This document shows positions 51,808-61,614 of a stretch of DNA of 64,000 nt, in pieces (within the stretch, counting starts at the first letter, position 1; each line of letters begins with the position of its first letter). Under the pieces are notes generated by a model. The model did no database searches, was not told the origin of the DNA, and saw nothing but the letters and a program-made list of their open reading frames with translations. The position numbers and the translations under genes are program-made. The stretch is from Clostridia bacterium (GTDB taxonomy: Bacteria; Bacillota; Clostridia; Oscillospirales; Acutalibacteraceae): positions 1 to 64,000 of the forward strand of contig JAFQMC010000023.1 of assembly GCA_017421045.1 (NCBI GenBank), read 5' to 3'.

Positions 51808-53146
51808 TATTCTTTCCCCTTTTTACTTCTATATATATAGCTTTTTTGCTATCTTTTTTTATCATGCCCTGTTTTGACACTCCGATATCCTCTGCCCAGA
51901 GAATCGTATTATCCAAAGCGATAACCAGTGATTCATCCCGTTTTTCCGCAGGGATTTTCAGTTCGTTCTGAAGTTTTCTAAGTGGCTTGGTGACTCCTCG
52001 TTTCGGATGAGAGAAGGTGTCGCCCTCTCTCCTTGTGCGAAGTTTTGCACCGCTACTGATTATATCATAGTCAAGACAATCGGATGATAATTTTTTGTAA
52101 ATAATTTCCTCTGTATTTAGTTCTATAAAAGAATATTCTTTCTCTTCGTAAAAAACATTCATGGGCACTTCCACGGAAAGTTCAGAAAAACTCTCTGCGC
52201 TACTGCAGTGTTTTAGGCGAAAAACACCCTGTCGGCATAGTGCCGTAAAACCTTGAGGAAGACACACAGCACCTCCGCTTCTGAGAATACTCTTGCAAAT
52301 TGAGATGTGGCGGTATTCTGCTGTGGCACCTGACTCAGCTAAATACCGAGTCAACACATATCCGAGGAGTCCCTCGGGCAGAGATGAAAGCTTTTCCGCT
52401 GAGAGTCCGTAATCGCATCTGCAACTTTCAAGAGCTTCCGCTGCCGTTGTATGCATATATTCATCAACTGCAGAAAGCTGTTCTCTCAGCCTTGAAAAAT
52501 TATTGTGAAAGCCGCTGTTGAGTTCCCGCAAAGGAGGAAGCACGGACAAGCGGATTTTGTTACGTTTGCAGACTTCTTCGTCGAAATTTGTGCTGTCCTG
52601 AACAAATTCAAGAGAGTTTGATTCGCAGTAGCATTCCACCTGCTCCCGGGTAACATCCAGAAGCGGACGGATGATATAGTCTCTTTTGTACGGAATGGAG
52701 CACAGTCCGTGAAGGGTTGTACCGCGGGCCATGTTGTAGAGCATGGTCTCCTCGGAGTCGCTGAGGGTGTGAGCTGTGGCAATCTTTGCGCCCTGAGCTT
52801 TTGCAAGCTCGCTGAAAAACTCATACCGAACCTTTCTGCCGCAAAGCTCCACGCTCTCCCCTGTCTCCGCTGAGAGTTTGTTTACATCTGCAGTGCGGAC
52901 AAAAAGCTCTACGGAAAGGGCACTGCATAACAAGCGGACAAACTCCTCGTCTCTCAGAGACTCGGCACCGCGAAGCTGATGATTCACGTGAGCCGCCATA
53001 ACGTTGATCCTGAGTTCATCCCTGAGACTCAGAAGCACATGGAGCAGGCTGACGGAATCTGCACCGCCTGAGAGCGCCACGATGACATTATCATCGGAAA
53101 CCAGAAGTCCATGATCTGAAATGGTTTTCAAAACCTGATTATTCAC
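51800..53146 (-). CDS. tilS: tRNA(Ile)-lysidine synthase TilS
   Basis: This 448-residue N-type ATP pyrophosphatase converts C34 of tRNA-Ile(CAU) to lysidine. The PP-loop is VALSGGADSVSLLH. Later blocks, AAHVNHQLRGAES and IRPLLDVTREQVECY, are typical. A GTG start at 53146 follows GGAGG and overlaps the dnaB stop by eight bases. The frame stays open upstream but would run through dnaB. Confidence 0.94.
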   Translation of the reverse strand: MNNQVLKTISDHGLLVSDDNVIVALSGGADSVSLLHVLLSLRDELRINVMAAHVNHQLRGAESLRDEEFVRLLCSALSVELFVRTADVNKLSAETGESVELCGRKVRYEFFSELAKAQGAKIATAHTLSDSEETMLYNMARGTTLHGLCSIPYKRDYIIRPLLDVTREQVECYCESNSLEFVQDSTNFDEEVCKRNKIRLSVLPPLRELNSGFHNNFSRLREQLSAVDEYMHTTAAEALESCRCDYGLSAEKLSSLPEGLLGYVLTRYLAESGATAEYRHISICKSILRSGGAVCLPQGFTALCRQGVFRLKHCSSAESFSELSVEVPMNVFYEEKEYSFIELNTEEIIYKKLSSDCLDYDIISSGAKLRTRREGDTFSHPKRGVTKPLRKLQNELKIPAEKRDESLVIALDNTILWAEDIGVSKQGMIKKDSKKAIYIEVKRGKNNA

Positions 53147-54509
53147 GGCCTGCCTCCACTGAAGTGAATCGCATAAACTCTCCCTGCCAATGGAGCTTGA
53201 CCGAGCGGGTCTCGCCGTGTCGGTTTTTTGCAACCAGACACTCGGCGGCGTTCTGGTCTGCTGTGGGAGAAGCCTCGGGAGATCCCTCCTTGGAGTAATA
53301 ATCCTCGCGGTAGAGGAACAGAACGATATCTGCATCCTGCTCGATAGAACCTGAATCTCTCAGGTCTGAAAGCTGAGGTCTGTGGTCGGTACGCTGTTCA
53401 CTTGCACGGCTCAGCTGTGACAGACAGATAACGGGAACATTAAGTTCCTTTGCCATAATCTTGAGATTTCGTGTTATCTCGGAAATCTCCTGCACACGGT
53501 TGCCGTCGCCTCGTCTGCCTGTGGACATCAGCTGGAGGTAGTCGATTACAACCAGATCCAGATTACGCAGACGTCTGAGCTTTGCTTTCATTGCAGGAAC
53601 TGTAATACCGGGAGTGTCGTCCATATAGAGATTCATTTTAGAGAGAATGTCACCGCCTGCGATGATTCTCTGCCACTCCTCGTCGGTGAGCTTGCCTGTA
53701 CGAAGTTTTGTTCCCTCTACCAGCGACTCGGTAGAGAGAAGTCGGGATGCAAGCTGTTCCTTGGACATTTCCAGTGAGAAGAATGCCACAGTGCGCATCT
53801 GAGGACCTGCAACACTCTTTGCAATATTCAGAGCGAAGCTGGTCTTACCCATACCGGGTCGTGCCGCAAGAAGAATCAGGTCGGAGCGGTTAAGTCCCGT
53901 AATAACTCTGTCCAGATCCCCGATGCCCGAGGATACAGGCTTGAGCGCGGGATCGTCCTTGTTCAGGTTATCCAGTCGGTCAAAGGTCTGCAGAATAACC
54001 TCATCGATTCGCTGGAGACCCTGAATATTCTTTCCTCGGCGGATATCAAAAATCATCTGCTCCGCACTGTCTACAAGAATATCCGACTCCAACTCGTTTG
54101 CGGATGCCTCGTCAATAATCCGACGTGCCGCATATATAAGCTGGCGTACATCGTACTTATCTCTTACAAGCTTTGCGTAAATCTCTACATTGGAGATTGA
54201 CGGACAGTTGTCGCAAAGTCCCACAAGGTAAGCTTTGCCCTCGGTAGGGTCAAAATCCCGCTCACGCTTCAGCTCCTCATAGAGAGTGACAAAGTCGATG
54301 CTTCGTCCGTGGGTAAACATTGTGAGCATAGTGCTGTAAATAAGCCTATGCAAGGAAATATGAAAGAAATCGGGCTTGGTGATTATCTCTGCAACTCTGC
54401 CGATGCAGTCAGGCTCAAAGATGATTGCACCCAGAACCGCCTGCTCTGCCTCTGAGCTGTAAGGAAGATTCAACCCGTCATATTCAATTTTTGGAGTGTA
54501 GTCTGCCAT
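53139..54509 (-). CDS. dnaB: Replicative DNA helicase DnaB
   Basis: This is a 456-residue hexameric helicase. The N-terminal primase-interacting domain begins NLPYSSEAEQAVLGAIIFEP. The RecA-like motor has Walker A AARPGMGKTSF, Walker B LVVIDYLQLM, and QLSRASEQR followed by SDLRDSGSIEQDAD. No intein is present. GAGGAGC precedes the ATG. It follows rplI by 32 bases, an order common in Firmicutes. Confidence 0.96.
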   Translation of the reverse strand: MADYTPKIEYDGLNLPYSSEAEQAVLGAIIFEPDCIGRVAEIITKPDFFHISLHRLIYSTMLTMFTHGRSIDFVTLYEELKRERDFDPTEGKAYLVGLCDNCPSISNVEIYAKLVRDKYDVRQLIYAARRIIDEASANELESDILVDSAEQMIFDIRRGKNIQGLQRIDEVILQTFDRLDNLNKDDPALKPVSSGIGDLDRVITGLNRSDLILLAARPGMGKTSFALNIAKSVAGPQMRTVAFFSLEMSKEQLASRLLSTESLVEGTKLRTGKLTDEEWQRIIAGGDILSKMNLYMDDTPGITVPAMKAKLRRLRNLDLVVIDYLQLMSTGRRGDGNRVQEISEITRNLKIMAKELNVPVICLSQLSRASEQRTDHRPQLSDLRDSGSIEQDADIVLFLYREDYYSKEGSPEASPTADQNAAECLVAKNRHGETRSVKLHWQGEFMRFTSVEAGRE

Positions 54510-54541
54510 ATTGCTCGCTCCTCAATTTTAGTCGCTGAAAA

Positions 54542-54985
54542 TTACAGCTCGGTCACTACCACCTTGACAGTTGCAGTAATGCCTGAATGAAGTTTAACTT
54601 CTGCGTTATAGGTACCGCATGCCTTGATATCGGACATTGCGATTTTTCTTTTGTCGATTGCAATGCCGTACTGATTCTTCAGCTCTGCGGCAACTTCCTT
54701 GGTTGTAACAGAACCGAAGAGCTTGCCGCCCTGTCCTGCCTTTGACTTGACATTCACGGACTTGCCCTCAAGAGTTTCCTTGGCTTTTTCAGCAGCAAGA
54801 ACCTCCTGGTCATGCTTGTACTTCTTGGAGTTCTCTGCATTTTTATACTCGTTCATAACCTGAGCGTTGACCTCTTTTGCAAGGCCTCTGGGAATCAGGT
54901 AGTTGCGTGCATATCCGTCAGAGGAGTTTACAAGCTCGCCTTTCTTGCCCAGAGATTTAACGTCCTGTAACAAAATAACCTTCAT
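54542..54985 (-). CDS. rplI: 50S ribosomal protein bL9
   Basis: This is a 147-residue protein. It begins [20 protein letters not shown] and continues [15 protein letters not shown], the invariant rRNA-binding N-domain. The long connecting helix and the C-terminal domain ([20 protein letters not shown] in outline) follow. AGAGGAT precedes the ATG. Confidence 0.97.
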   Translation of the reverse strand: MKVILLQDVKSLGKKGELVNSSDGYARNYLIPRGLAKEVNAQVMNEYKNAENSKKYKHDQEVLAAEKAKETLEGKSVNVKSKAGQGGKLFGSVTTKEVAAELKNQYGIAIDKRKIAMSDIKACGTYNAEVKLHSGITATVKVVVTEL

Positions 54986-55043
54986 AAAATATATCCTCTT
55001 TTCTTAAGTTTCTGAAATAAAGTTCATAAATATCTGAAAGCGA

Positions 55044-56978
55044 TTACTCGCTGTCAATAGCTTCGATAAGTTGTTTTACAGCTGTTTCAAAGGAAACATC
55101 CGAAATCTGAGCCGCCGCCATGGCATGGTGTCCGCCGCCCCCAAGCTTCTCCATTATAAGCTGAACGTTGCGTTTGCCGTAGCTTCTGGCTGATATGTTC
55201 ACCGTGTTCTCGTCTGCACGGAATATGACGAAAGACGCATTGACGCCTTTAAGTCCCAGAAGTTCATCCGCCGCCTTTGATGCGATGAGACGAATCTCCT
55301 GCATCTCCTCGTCAGCAATAACAATGGCACATTTTTTGTATATACGCGCTGTGGAGACCAGCTTGTACTTGTTGCGGTATATCTCGATTGAATCTGAGAA
55401 AAGCTGACGAACAGACACTGTGTCTGCTCCCCGTTTTCTCAGATAAGCCGCCGCCTCAAAGGTTCGTGAACCTGAGTTGACAACAAAGTTCTTGGTGTCG
55501 AGAATGATTCCTGAGAGAAGCGCCTCCGCCTCCGGCTTTTTGAGTACATCATCCGGGAGGCTGTCGATAATCTCAACACACATTTCTGATGCAGAGGAAG
55601 CACTTGGCTCGTGATAAAACACCAGCGTATTCTCCAGATGGTCAACACTCATCCTGTGATGATCTATGACAATAACCCTGTTGCAGGCATGATACAGCTC
55701 GGGACTTTCAATTCTGTTCACGGACTGGGTGTCAACAATAATCAGCAGGGTCTTGTCGGTGACTGATTGCATAGCTTCCTTGGGAGAAATAAACACTCCC
55801 TCGCCACACTGGGTTTTGTACGCATCAATGAGGGATTTCGCCATGGAAGTAGGATAGTCCACAGCGATGAGAACCTTCTTGTGAAGGGATCGGGTAATTG
55901 CACCGTAAAGTCCCACAGCGGAACCCACACAGTCAAGGTCGGAAAACTTGTGGCCCATAACAATGACCTTGTCCGAATCCTCCACAGCACTCACAAGGGA
56001 CTTGGCGATAACGCGGACTCTGACCTTGCTCTGACGCTCGATGCCTGCGGATTTTCCGCCGAAGAACTCAAACTCTCCGTTACTGAGAATTGCTACCTGG
56101 TCGCCGCCTCTGCCCAGCGCCATATCAAGAGCACGCTTTGCAGATGCCTGACTTTTGCGGAGATTGTTCTCTCCTCTGCCAATACCCACAGAGATTGTTG
56201 CTCCAACATCTCCCAGACGGATTTCCCTGACCTTTGAGAGAATCTGGAACTTGTTGCTGATAAGTTTTTTTATCTCCTGTTCTTCAAACACAAGCATATA
56301 ACGGCTTGTGCCCCATTTGCGGTACAGAGCGTTATACTCAGCCGCCCACTTCTGAAGGAGTGACTCCACCTGCACGGTGATGTGAGCTGTTTCGTCCTCG
56401 TCCTCATCGTCGAAGGCTTCTCGGTTATCCAGAACAACCAAAGCCACCGACTGACGGGTAGCCTCAAACTCCTTCTCTATATCCTTGTAATATGTATCGT
56501 CGAAAAAGTACAGGACAAACCCCTGTTCCACGGGATTTGCATAGACCGAGTACTTTGCTTTTCCCACCTCTATGTCTGCACCCTTGCTGCCGCATAGCTC
56601 CGCAAGGCTACGTCCGTGAATCAGAGAAGTAACGGATTCGCCGTACATATTTTTGTCATCGCAGAAAGCTCGGGAGAAAGCATCATTGTACCACACAAGC
56701 TCGTTGTCCTTGCCGGCTATTGCCACAGGAAAACCGAAACGGTCAAGATACTTTTTGTCGATTCCCCTTGTGGAGGAGACCACACTGTTTACAATCGCAC
56801 GCATATAGTGGTTATATCTCAGATAAATCACCAGCGACACCACTATGCTCACAAGGGCTATGATTCCCTCGATTATAAACAGAGTTTCACTGAACCACAG
56901 GGATACAAGTGCACAGATAAGCATTGCGCAGGAAAACAGCGCAATATAGGGAAACATCTGTCGGTTTTTCTTCTTCAT
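55044..56978 (-). CDS. gdpP: Cyclic-di-AMP phosphodiesterase GdpP-like
   Basis: This is a 644-residue membrane protein. Two N-terminal helices, a PAS-like region (about 85-160), a degenerate GGDEF domain (about 170-300) and a DHH/DHHA1 phosphodiesterase (about 330-640) are present in that order. The DHH core shows GHKFSDLDCVGSA, VDTQS and IDHHRM, and the DHHA1 end has GGGGHHAMA. GdpP degrades c-di-AMP and so influences osmolyte balance and wall stress. The ATG at 56978 has GGAGG seven bases upstream; in-frame starts further up are less suited. Confidence 0.92.
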   Translation of the reverse strand: MKKKNRQMFPYIALFSCAMLICALVSLWFSETLFIIEGIIALVSIVVSLVIYLRYNHYMRAIVNSVVSSTRGIDKKYLDRFGFPVAIAGKDNELVWYNDAFSRAFCDDKNMYGESVTSLIHGRSLAELCGSKGADIEVGKAKYSVYANPVEQGFVLYFFDDTYYKDIEKEFEATRQSVALVVLDNREAFDDEDEDETAHITVQVESLLQKWAAEYNALYRKWGTSRYMLVFEEQEIKKLISNKFQILSKVREIRLGDVGATISVGIGRGENNLRKSQASAKRALDMALGRGGDQVAILSNGEFEFFGGKSAGIERQSKVRVRVIAKSLVSAVEDSDKVIVMGHKFSDLDCVGSAVGLYGAITRSLHKKVLIAVDYPTSMAKSLIDAYKTQCGEGVFISPKEAMQSVTDKTLLIIVDTQSVNRIESPELYHACNRVIVIDHHRMSVDHLENTLVFYHEPSASSASEMCVEIIDSLPDDVLKKPEAEALLSGIILDTKNFVVNSGSRTFEAAAYLRKRGADTVSVRQLFSDSIEIYRNKYKLVSTARIYKKCAIVIADEEMQEIRLIASKAADELLGLKGVNASFVIFRADENTVNISARSYGKRNVQLIMEKLGGGGHHAMAAAQISDVSFETAVKQLIEAIDSE

Positions 56979-57009
56979 ACTCATTCCTCCGCCGGAGTTT
57001 CCGGCTTGA

Positions 57010-57051
57010 CCCAAGGCTCTGACTCTGAACCCTTTATGCCAGAGCCTTGGG
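57010..57051 (-). other. Strong hairpin between rnj and gdpP without U-tract
   Basis: CCCAAGGCTCTG and CAGAGCCTTGGG form a perfect 12-bp stem around an 18-base loop. A second hairpin, GCCGGA-AAC-TCCGGC, lies next to the gdpP ribosome site GGAGG. Without a U-run this is more likely an mRNA stabiliser or processing site than a terminator. Confidence 0.6.
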
Positions 57052-57063
57052 ACAGGTCTGCCA

Positions 57064-58920
57064 TCAGACTTCCATCAGGATTGGCAGGATCATAGGATAA
57101 CGACCGGTGCTCTTGCTGATACGTGCAGACACCGCGTCTTTGATTCTGTTCTTAATTACACCCCACTCGTGGATGTTTCTGTCGGCACAATCCTCCAGAA
57201 CATCCAGAGCAATATGACGAATTTCGTCAAGGAGACCTTCACTCTCCTTAACATAAACGAAACCTCGGGATACTATATCGGGTCCGCTGATGACGTGTCC
57301 GTCGTATACGTCCAGAGAAGCAACCACTATGATAAGTCCGTCCTGACCGAGATGCTTTCTGTCACGGAGAACGATACTTCCAACATCGCCAACACCAAGA
57401 CCGTCAACAAAGACCTTGCCTGCAGGCACGGGATCTGCTTCTTTCATATAATTCTCGTGAAGCTCGATGCACTTACCCACATCGCCGATATATACATTCT
57501 CCTTGGGAACACCCATGGAAACTGCAATATCACGGTGGCTTCTGAGGTGTTTCTGCTCGCCGTGAACAGGGATGAAATACTTAGGCTTTGTCAGGCACTG
57601 GATTATCTTCAGCTCCTCCTGACAGGCATGACCCGAAACATGCACCTCATACATGGACTCGTATATAACCTCACATCCTCGTTTGAGAAGCTCATCAACA
57701 ACATTGCCGACTGTGCGTTCGTTACCGGGGATGGGATTAGCAGAAATAATGATGCAGTCTCCCTCGCCTACTGACACCTTGCGGTGGTCGGAGTAAGCCA
57801 TTCTCGAAAGCGCCGACATAGGCTCACCCTGACTGCCCGTGGTAATAAGCACCACCTGCTCGGGAGGATATTTTGACAGCATATCAATGTCGATAAGCAC
57901 GCCCTTGGGGATTTCAAGGTATCCAAGCTCTGAGGCAACGGACATATAATTGACCATGCTTCTGCCTGAGAATGCTACCTTTCTGCCGTATTTGTGGGCG
58001 CAGTTGATGATGGACTGAACTCTGCCCACGTTTGATGCAAAGGTAGCTATGATGATACGCTTGTTCATAGCCTTTTTGAACAGGCTGTCAAAGCTCTCAG
58101 ACACAGTTTGCTCCGTGGGAGTATTGCCGGGACGGGATGCGTTGGTGCTGTCTGCAAGCAGACACAGCACGCCCTCGCTTCCGAGACGGGCAAAGGCAGG
58201 AAGGTCAATGGGACCTCCCCATGTGGGAGTATAGTCAACCTTGAAGTCGCCTGTGTGGATAATTGTTCCTGCAGGGGTATGCAGTGCAATGCCCACAGCA
58301 TCGGGGATGGAGTGATTCACATGGATAAACTCAACCTCCATACATCCGAGACGGATACGCTCGCCGGGCTTTATCTCCACAAGGTCTGCAGGCTTCGGCA
58401 GGCTGTGCTCTCTGAGCTTGTTACCGATAATGCCACAGGTGAGAGATGTGGAGTAGATGGGCACATTCACCTTGCCGAGAAGATACGGCAGACCGCCGAT
58501 GTGATCCTCGTGGGCGTGGGTTATGATGATGCCCTTGAGCTTGTCTTTGTTCTGCTCAACGTAGGAGAAATCAGGGATAACCAGATCTACTCCCAGCATA
58601 TCTCCGTCGGGGAATGCCATGCCGCAATCCACCATGACCATATCGCCCATGCACTCGAAGATGGTGATGTTCTTGCCGATCTCGTTGAGACCTCCGAGAA
58701 AAGCTATGCGTACCGGAGGCTTCTGGGGCTTTTTGGGGGTATTCTTCTTTTTTGATGCAGCGTAGGAAGGCTTTCTCTTATACTGCTTTCTCTTGGCTGT
58801 GCCGGAGCTTGCAGAAGCTGCGGCGGCTTTGGGCGTATTCCGTTTCTTGCCGTTTGCCGCTTTGGGCTGATTCTTAGCCCTGTAGTTTTTTTCTTTTGTA
58901 GAATTATTACTCTGACTCAC
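57064..58920 (-). CDS. rnj: Ribonuclease J
   Basis: This is a 618-residue beta-CASP metallo-lactamase RNase with 5'-exo and endonuclease activity. The zinc site is ITHAHEDHIGG, with later VNHSIPDAV and HTGDFKVDYTP; the beta-CASP part has ATFASNVGRVQSI and TTGSQGEPMSALSRMA. An unusual Lys/Pro/Ala-rich N-terminal extension of about 65 residues precedes the catalytic core and may bind RNA. A GTG start at 58920 follows GGAGG; the frame opens further upstream. It is first in the long minus-strand block. Confidence 0.94.
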   Translation of the reverse strand: MSQSNNSTKEKNYRAKNQPKAANGKKRNTPKAAAASASSGTAKRKQYKRKPSYAASKKKNTPKKPQKPPVRIAFLGGLNEIGKNITIFECMGDMVMVDCGMAFPDGDMLGVDLVIPDFSYVEQNKDKLKGIIITHAHEDHIGGLPYLLGKVNVPIYSTSLTCGIIGNKLREHSLPKPADLVEIKPGERIRLGCMEVEFIHVNHSIPDAVGIALHTPAGTIIHTGDFKVDYTPTWGGPIDLPAFARLGSEGVLCLLADSTNASRPGNTPTEQTVSESFDSLFKKAMNKRIIIATFASNVGRVQSIINCAHKYGRKVAFSGRSMVNYMSVASELGYLEIPKGVLIDIDMLSKYPPEQVVLITTGSQGEPMSALSRMAYSDHRKVSVGEGDCIIISANPIPGNERTVGNVVDELLKRGCEVIYESMYEVHVSGHACQEELKIIQCLTKPKYFIPVHGEQKHLRSHRDIAVSMGVPKENVYIGDVGKCIELHENYMKEADPVPAGKVFVDGLGVGDVGSIVLRDRKHLGQDGLIIVVASLDVYDGHVISGPDIVSRGFVYVKESEGLLDEIRHIALDVLEDCADRNIHEWGVIKNRIKDAVSARISKSTGRYPMILPILMEV

Positions 58921-59108
58921 TTTATTCCTCCAAATTCTAAACAATGAGTGTCTTGACCTAAGGTATTGATTATTCGACCGAATTTATATGTTACGCGGTG
59001 CACTCCGCGAAACGATTCAAAATGAAATTATGATACACAATCCTGCCTCGGAAGAGATACCGGATATACAGAAAAGGATATATGTACCTAATATAATTAT
59101 TCACTTTA

Positions 59109-59137
59109 TTTTACCGCGTTGCAGTCGCTGTGTCAAG
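59109..59137 (-). promoter_or_regulatory. Promoter of the rnj operon
   Basis: On the minus strand TTGACA (59132-59137), a 17-base spacer and TAAAAT (59109-59114). A leader of about 180 bases follows, with a small hairpin GCGG-AGTGCA-CCGC near 58995-59010. Nothing else is recognised in 58921-59226. Confidence 0.75.
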
Positions 59138-59226
59138 GCAAGAAAAAATTAATCTGCTAATTATATGAAGTTTTTTTGGTAAACATATTATTCCCGAAAA
59201 ACAGGAAAAATAATCTTAAATAGATG

Positions 59227-59254
59227 TTGCAAAAGGAATTTTAGGTGGTATAAT
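59227..59254 (+). promoter_or_regulatory. Promoter of rnhA-nifS-nifU
   Basis: TTGCAA (59227-59232), a 16-base spacer and TATAAT (59249-59254) lie about 85 bases ahead of the rnhA start. The leader has an imperfect GGGTG/CACCC hairpin at about 59295-59315. Confidence 0.7.
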
Positions 59255-59340
59255 ATAGGGTGGCGGATAGATAGCCTATGCTAACTCCCCTGCGGGTGCA
59301 CATATTTACACCCGAACCCAGCGAAAAGGAGGTTTCACTT

Positions 59341-59781
59341 TTGAAGAAGGTAGAGATTTTTACCGATGGTGCTTGCTCGGGCAACCCCGGTCCCGGTGGC
59401 TTTGGAGCAATTCTGAGATACAAAGGCACAGAAAAGGAAATCTCCGGCGGTGAAGCTAACACCACCAACAACCGCATGGAACTTATGGCGGCGATAACCG
59501 CCCTTGAACTTCTGAAAGAGCCTTGCGAGGTCACGCTGTACTCCGACTCTCAGTATGTATGCAATGCACTGGAAAGAGGCTGGGCTAAAAACTGGCAGAA
59601 GAACGGTTGGATGCGTAACCGCAAGGAACCTGCCCTGAACCCTGATTTATGGGAGAGACTTCTCACACAATACGACAAACACAAGGTCACTGTTGTATGG
59701 GTGCGTGGTCATGCAGGGCATCCCGAAAACGAAAGATGTGACAAGCTTGCTGTTGCTCAATCCCAGAAATACAGCGGATGA
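59341..59781 (+). CDS. rnhA: Ribonuclease HI
   Basis: This is a 146-residue enzyme that removes RNA from RNA-DNA hybrids. The catalytic acids lie in [32 protein letters not shown] and [13 protein letters not shown] start at 59341, preceded by AAAGGAGG, gives the canonical N-terminus (M)KKVEIFTDG. An upstream ATG at 59278 would translate the leader. It is followed by nifS after 47 bases. Confidence 0.94.
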   Translation: MKKVEIFTDGACSGNPGPGGFGAILRYKGTEKEISGGEANTTNNRMELMAAITALELLKEPCEVTLYSDSQYVCNALERGWAKNWQKNGWMRNRKEPALNPDLWERLLTQYDKHKVTVVWVRGHAGHPENERCDKLAVAQSQKYSG

Positions 59782-59828
59782 TTTGTCATTAACATATACT
59801 TAATTGTTATACGTAAGGAGAAATATAT

Positions 59829-61004
59829 ATGCAGATCTACGCGGACAATGCGGCAACCACCGCACTGTCACCCAAGGTACTGGAGGCTATGACTCCCTAC
59901 CTTACAGAAATATACGGCAACCCCTCCAGCCTCTACAGAATCGGAGCTGTTGCAAAAGACGCTGTGGAAGAATCACGCGAGACGGTTGCAAGACTTATAG
60001 GCGCCAAGGATGCGGCTGAAATATACTTTACTTCCGGCGGAAGTGAGGCTGACAACTGGGCAATTAAGGGTGTTTGCCGAATGCTTAAAGCCAAAGGCAA
60101 GAATCACATTATCACCTCGAAGTTTGAGCATCACGCTGTACTTCACGTTTGCGAGAGCCTTGCGAAAGAGGGTTTTGAGGTAACATACCTGGACGTTTAC
60201 GAAGACGGTATTGTGAGACCTGAGGACGTGAAGCAAGCAATCAGACCTGAGACAGCTCTGGTCACGATTATGTATGCAAACAACGAAATCGGCACGGTTC
60301 AACCCATTGGCGAAATCGGCAGAATCTGCCGTGAGGCAGGGGTGCTGTTCCACACGGATGCTGTGCAGGCAGTTTGCAATGTGCCCATAAATGTTCAGGA
60401 TGAATGCATTGACCTGATGTCCCTTACTGCTCACAAGTTCCACGGACCCAAGGGTTGCGGTGCACTTTACGTTCGCAGAGGTGTCCGCATTCAGAACCTC
60501 ATTGAAGGTGGTGCACAGGAGCGCTCACGCAGAGCAGGCACAGAAAACGTAGCAGGTATTGTCGGTCTTGCAAAAGCTATGGAGCTTGGACACGAGACTA
60601 TGAGCGACAGAGCAGAGAGACTGACAAAAATGAGAGACCGTCTCATCGACGGACTGCTCTCCGCAATAGAGCGTTCCAGACTCAACGGAAGCCGTGAGCA
60701 TCGTCTCCCCGGAAATGTGAACATGTGCTTTGAGGGTATCGAAGGTGAAAGTCTTCTGCTGAAACTTGATCTGGCAGGAGTCAGCGCATCTTCAGGCTCT
60801 GCCTGCACATCGGGAAGTCTTGACCCCTCCCATGTACTGCTGTCTCTTGGTCTTCCCCACGAGATCGCACACGGAAGCCTCAGACTCTCTTTCAGCGATG
60901 ACAACACCGAGGAACAGATTGATTATCTGCTGAAGGTCATCCCCGAAACAGTTGATTACCTTCGCAGTTTCTCTCCCCTGTGGGATAAGATAATAAACGA
61001 ATAA
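59829..61004 (+). CDS. nifS: Cysteine desulfurase, NifS/IscS type
   Basis: This is a 391-residue PLP enzyme that takes sulfur from cysteine for Fe-S clusters. The N-terminus is IYADNAATTALSPKVLEAM, the PLP Lys is in SLTAHKFHGPKG, and the persulfide Cys is in SSGSACTSGSLDPS. AAGGAG precedes the ATG. nifU follows after 18 bases, making a minimal NIF-type assembly pair. Confidence 0.95.
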   Translation: MQIYADNAATTALSPKVLEAMTPYLTEIYGNPSSLYRIGAVAKDAVEESRETVARLIGAKDAAEIYFTSGGSEADNWAIKGVCRMLKAKGKNHIITSKFEHHAVLHVCESLAKEGFEVTYLDVYEDGIVRPEDVKQAIRPETALVTIMYANNEIGTVQPIGEIGRICREAGVLFHTDAVQAVCNVPINVQDECIDLMSLTAHKFHGPKGCGALYVRRGVRIQNLIEGGAQERSRRAGTENVAGIVGLAKAMELGHETMSDRAERLTKMRDRLIDGLLSAIERSRLNGSREHRLPGNVNMCFEGIEGESLLLKLDLAGVSASSGSACTSGSLDPSHVLLSLGLPHEIAHGSLRLSFSDDNTEEQIDYLLKVIPETVDYLRSFSPLWDKIINE

Positions 61005-61022
61005 TTCTTAGGAGGAATTTAA

Positions 61023-61463
61023 ATGGCATATTCAGAGAAGGTTATGGACCATTTTGCAAACCCTCGCAACGTGGGCGAAATCCCCGATGCTGACGGTGTT
61101 GGCGAAGTTGGCAACTCCAAATGCGGAGATATTATGAGAATGTACATCAAGGTTGAGGGCAATGTGATAACTGATTGCAAGTTCAAGACCTTTGGCTGCG
61201 GAGCAGCAATTGCAACAAGCTCCATGGCAACCGAGCTTATCAAGGGCAAAACCATCGACGAAGCTCTGAAGCTGACAAACAAGGCAGTTATGGAAGCTCT
61301 GGACGGACTCCCCCCTGTGAAGGTTCACTGCTCTGTGCTGGCTGAGCAGGCTATCAAGGCGGCTCTGTCTGACTACTACACACGTCTGGGAGTTGACCCC
61401 ACACCCATCGTAGGCGTCATCAAAGAGTGCGACCATGACCACGGCTGCAGCTGTGATCTTTAA
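61023..61463 (+). CDS. nifU: Fe-S cluster scaffold protein, NifU/IscU type
   Basis: This is a 146-residue scaffold. The three cluster-binding Cys are in NSKCGD, FGCGAAIA and VHCSVLAEQA. A short Cys/His-rich tail, CDHDHGCSC, is an unusual extra metal-binding end. AGGAGG precedes the ATG. It receives sulfur from NifS encoded just upstream. Confidence 0.95.
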   Translation: MAYSEKVMDHFANPRNVGEIPDADGVGEVGNSKCGDIMRMYIKVEGNVITDCKFKTFGCGAAIATSSMATELIKGKTIDEALKLTNKAVMEALDGLPPVKVHCSVLAEQAIKAALSDYYTRLGVDPTPIVGVIKECDHDHGCSCDL

Positions 61464-61484
61464 GAGCAATAACAGATACTAAGA

Positions 61485-61516
61485 ACATCCGATGCTTTTA
61501 CATCGGGTGTTTTTTT
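61485..61516 (+). terminator. Terminator of rnhA-nifS-nifU
   Basis: ACATCCGATG-CTTTTA-CATCGGGTGT followed by TTTTTT. Confidence 0.85.
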
Positions 61517-61520
61517 GCGC

Positions 61521-61552
61521 AAAAAAACCGTCCCTACAAATCAGGGACGGCA
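61521..61552 (-). terminator. Terminator of nrdR
   Basis: On the minus strand GCCGTCCCT-GATTTGT-AGGGACGGT followed by TTTTTTG. It is placed back to back with the nifU terminator. Confidence 0.82.
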
Positions 61553-61614
61553 ATTCTAATTCCTTATTCTCTGAAGGAGATGTATTCTGTTATGAACGTT
61601 GCCGACAAGGACTG

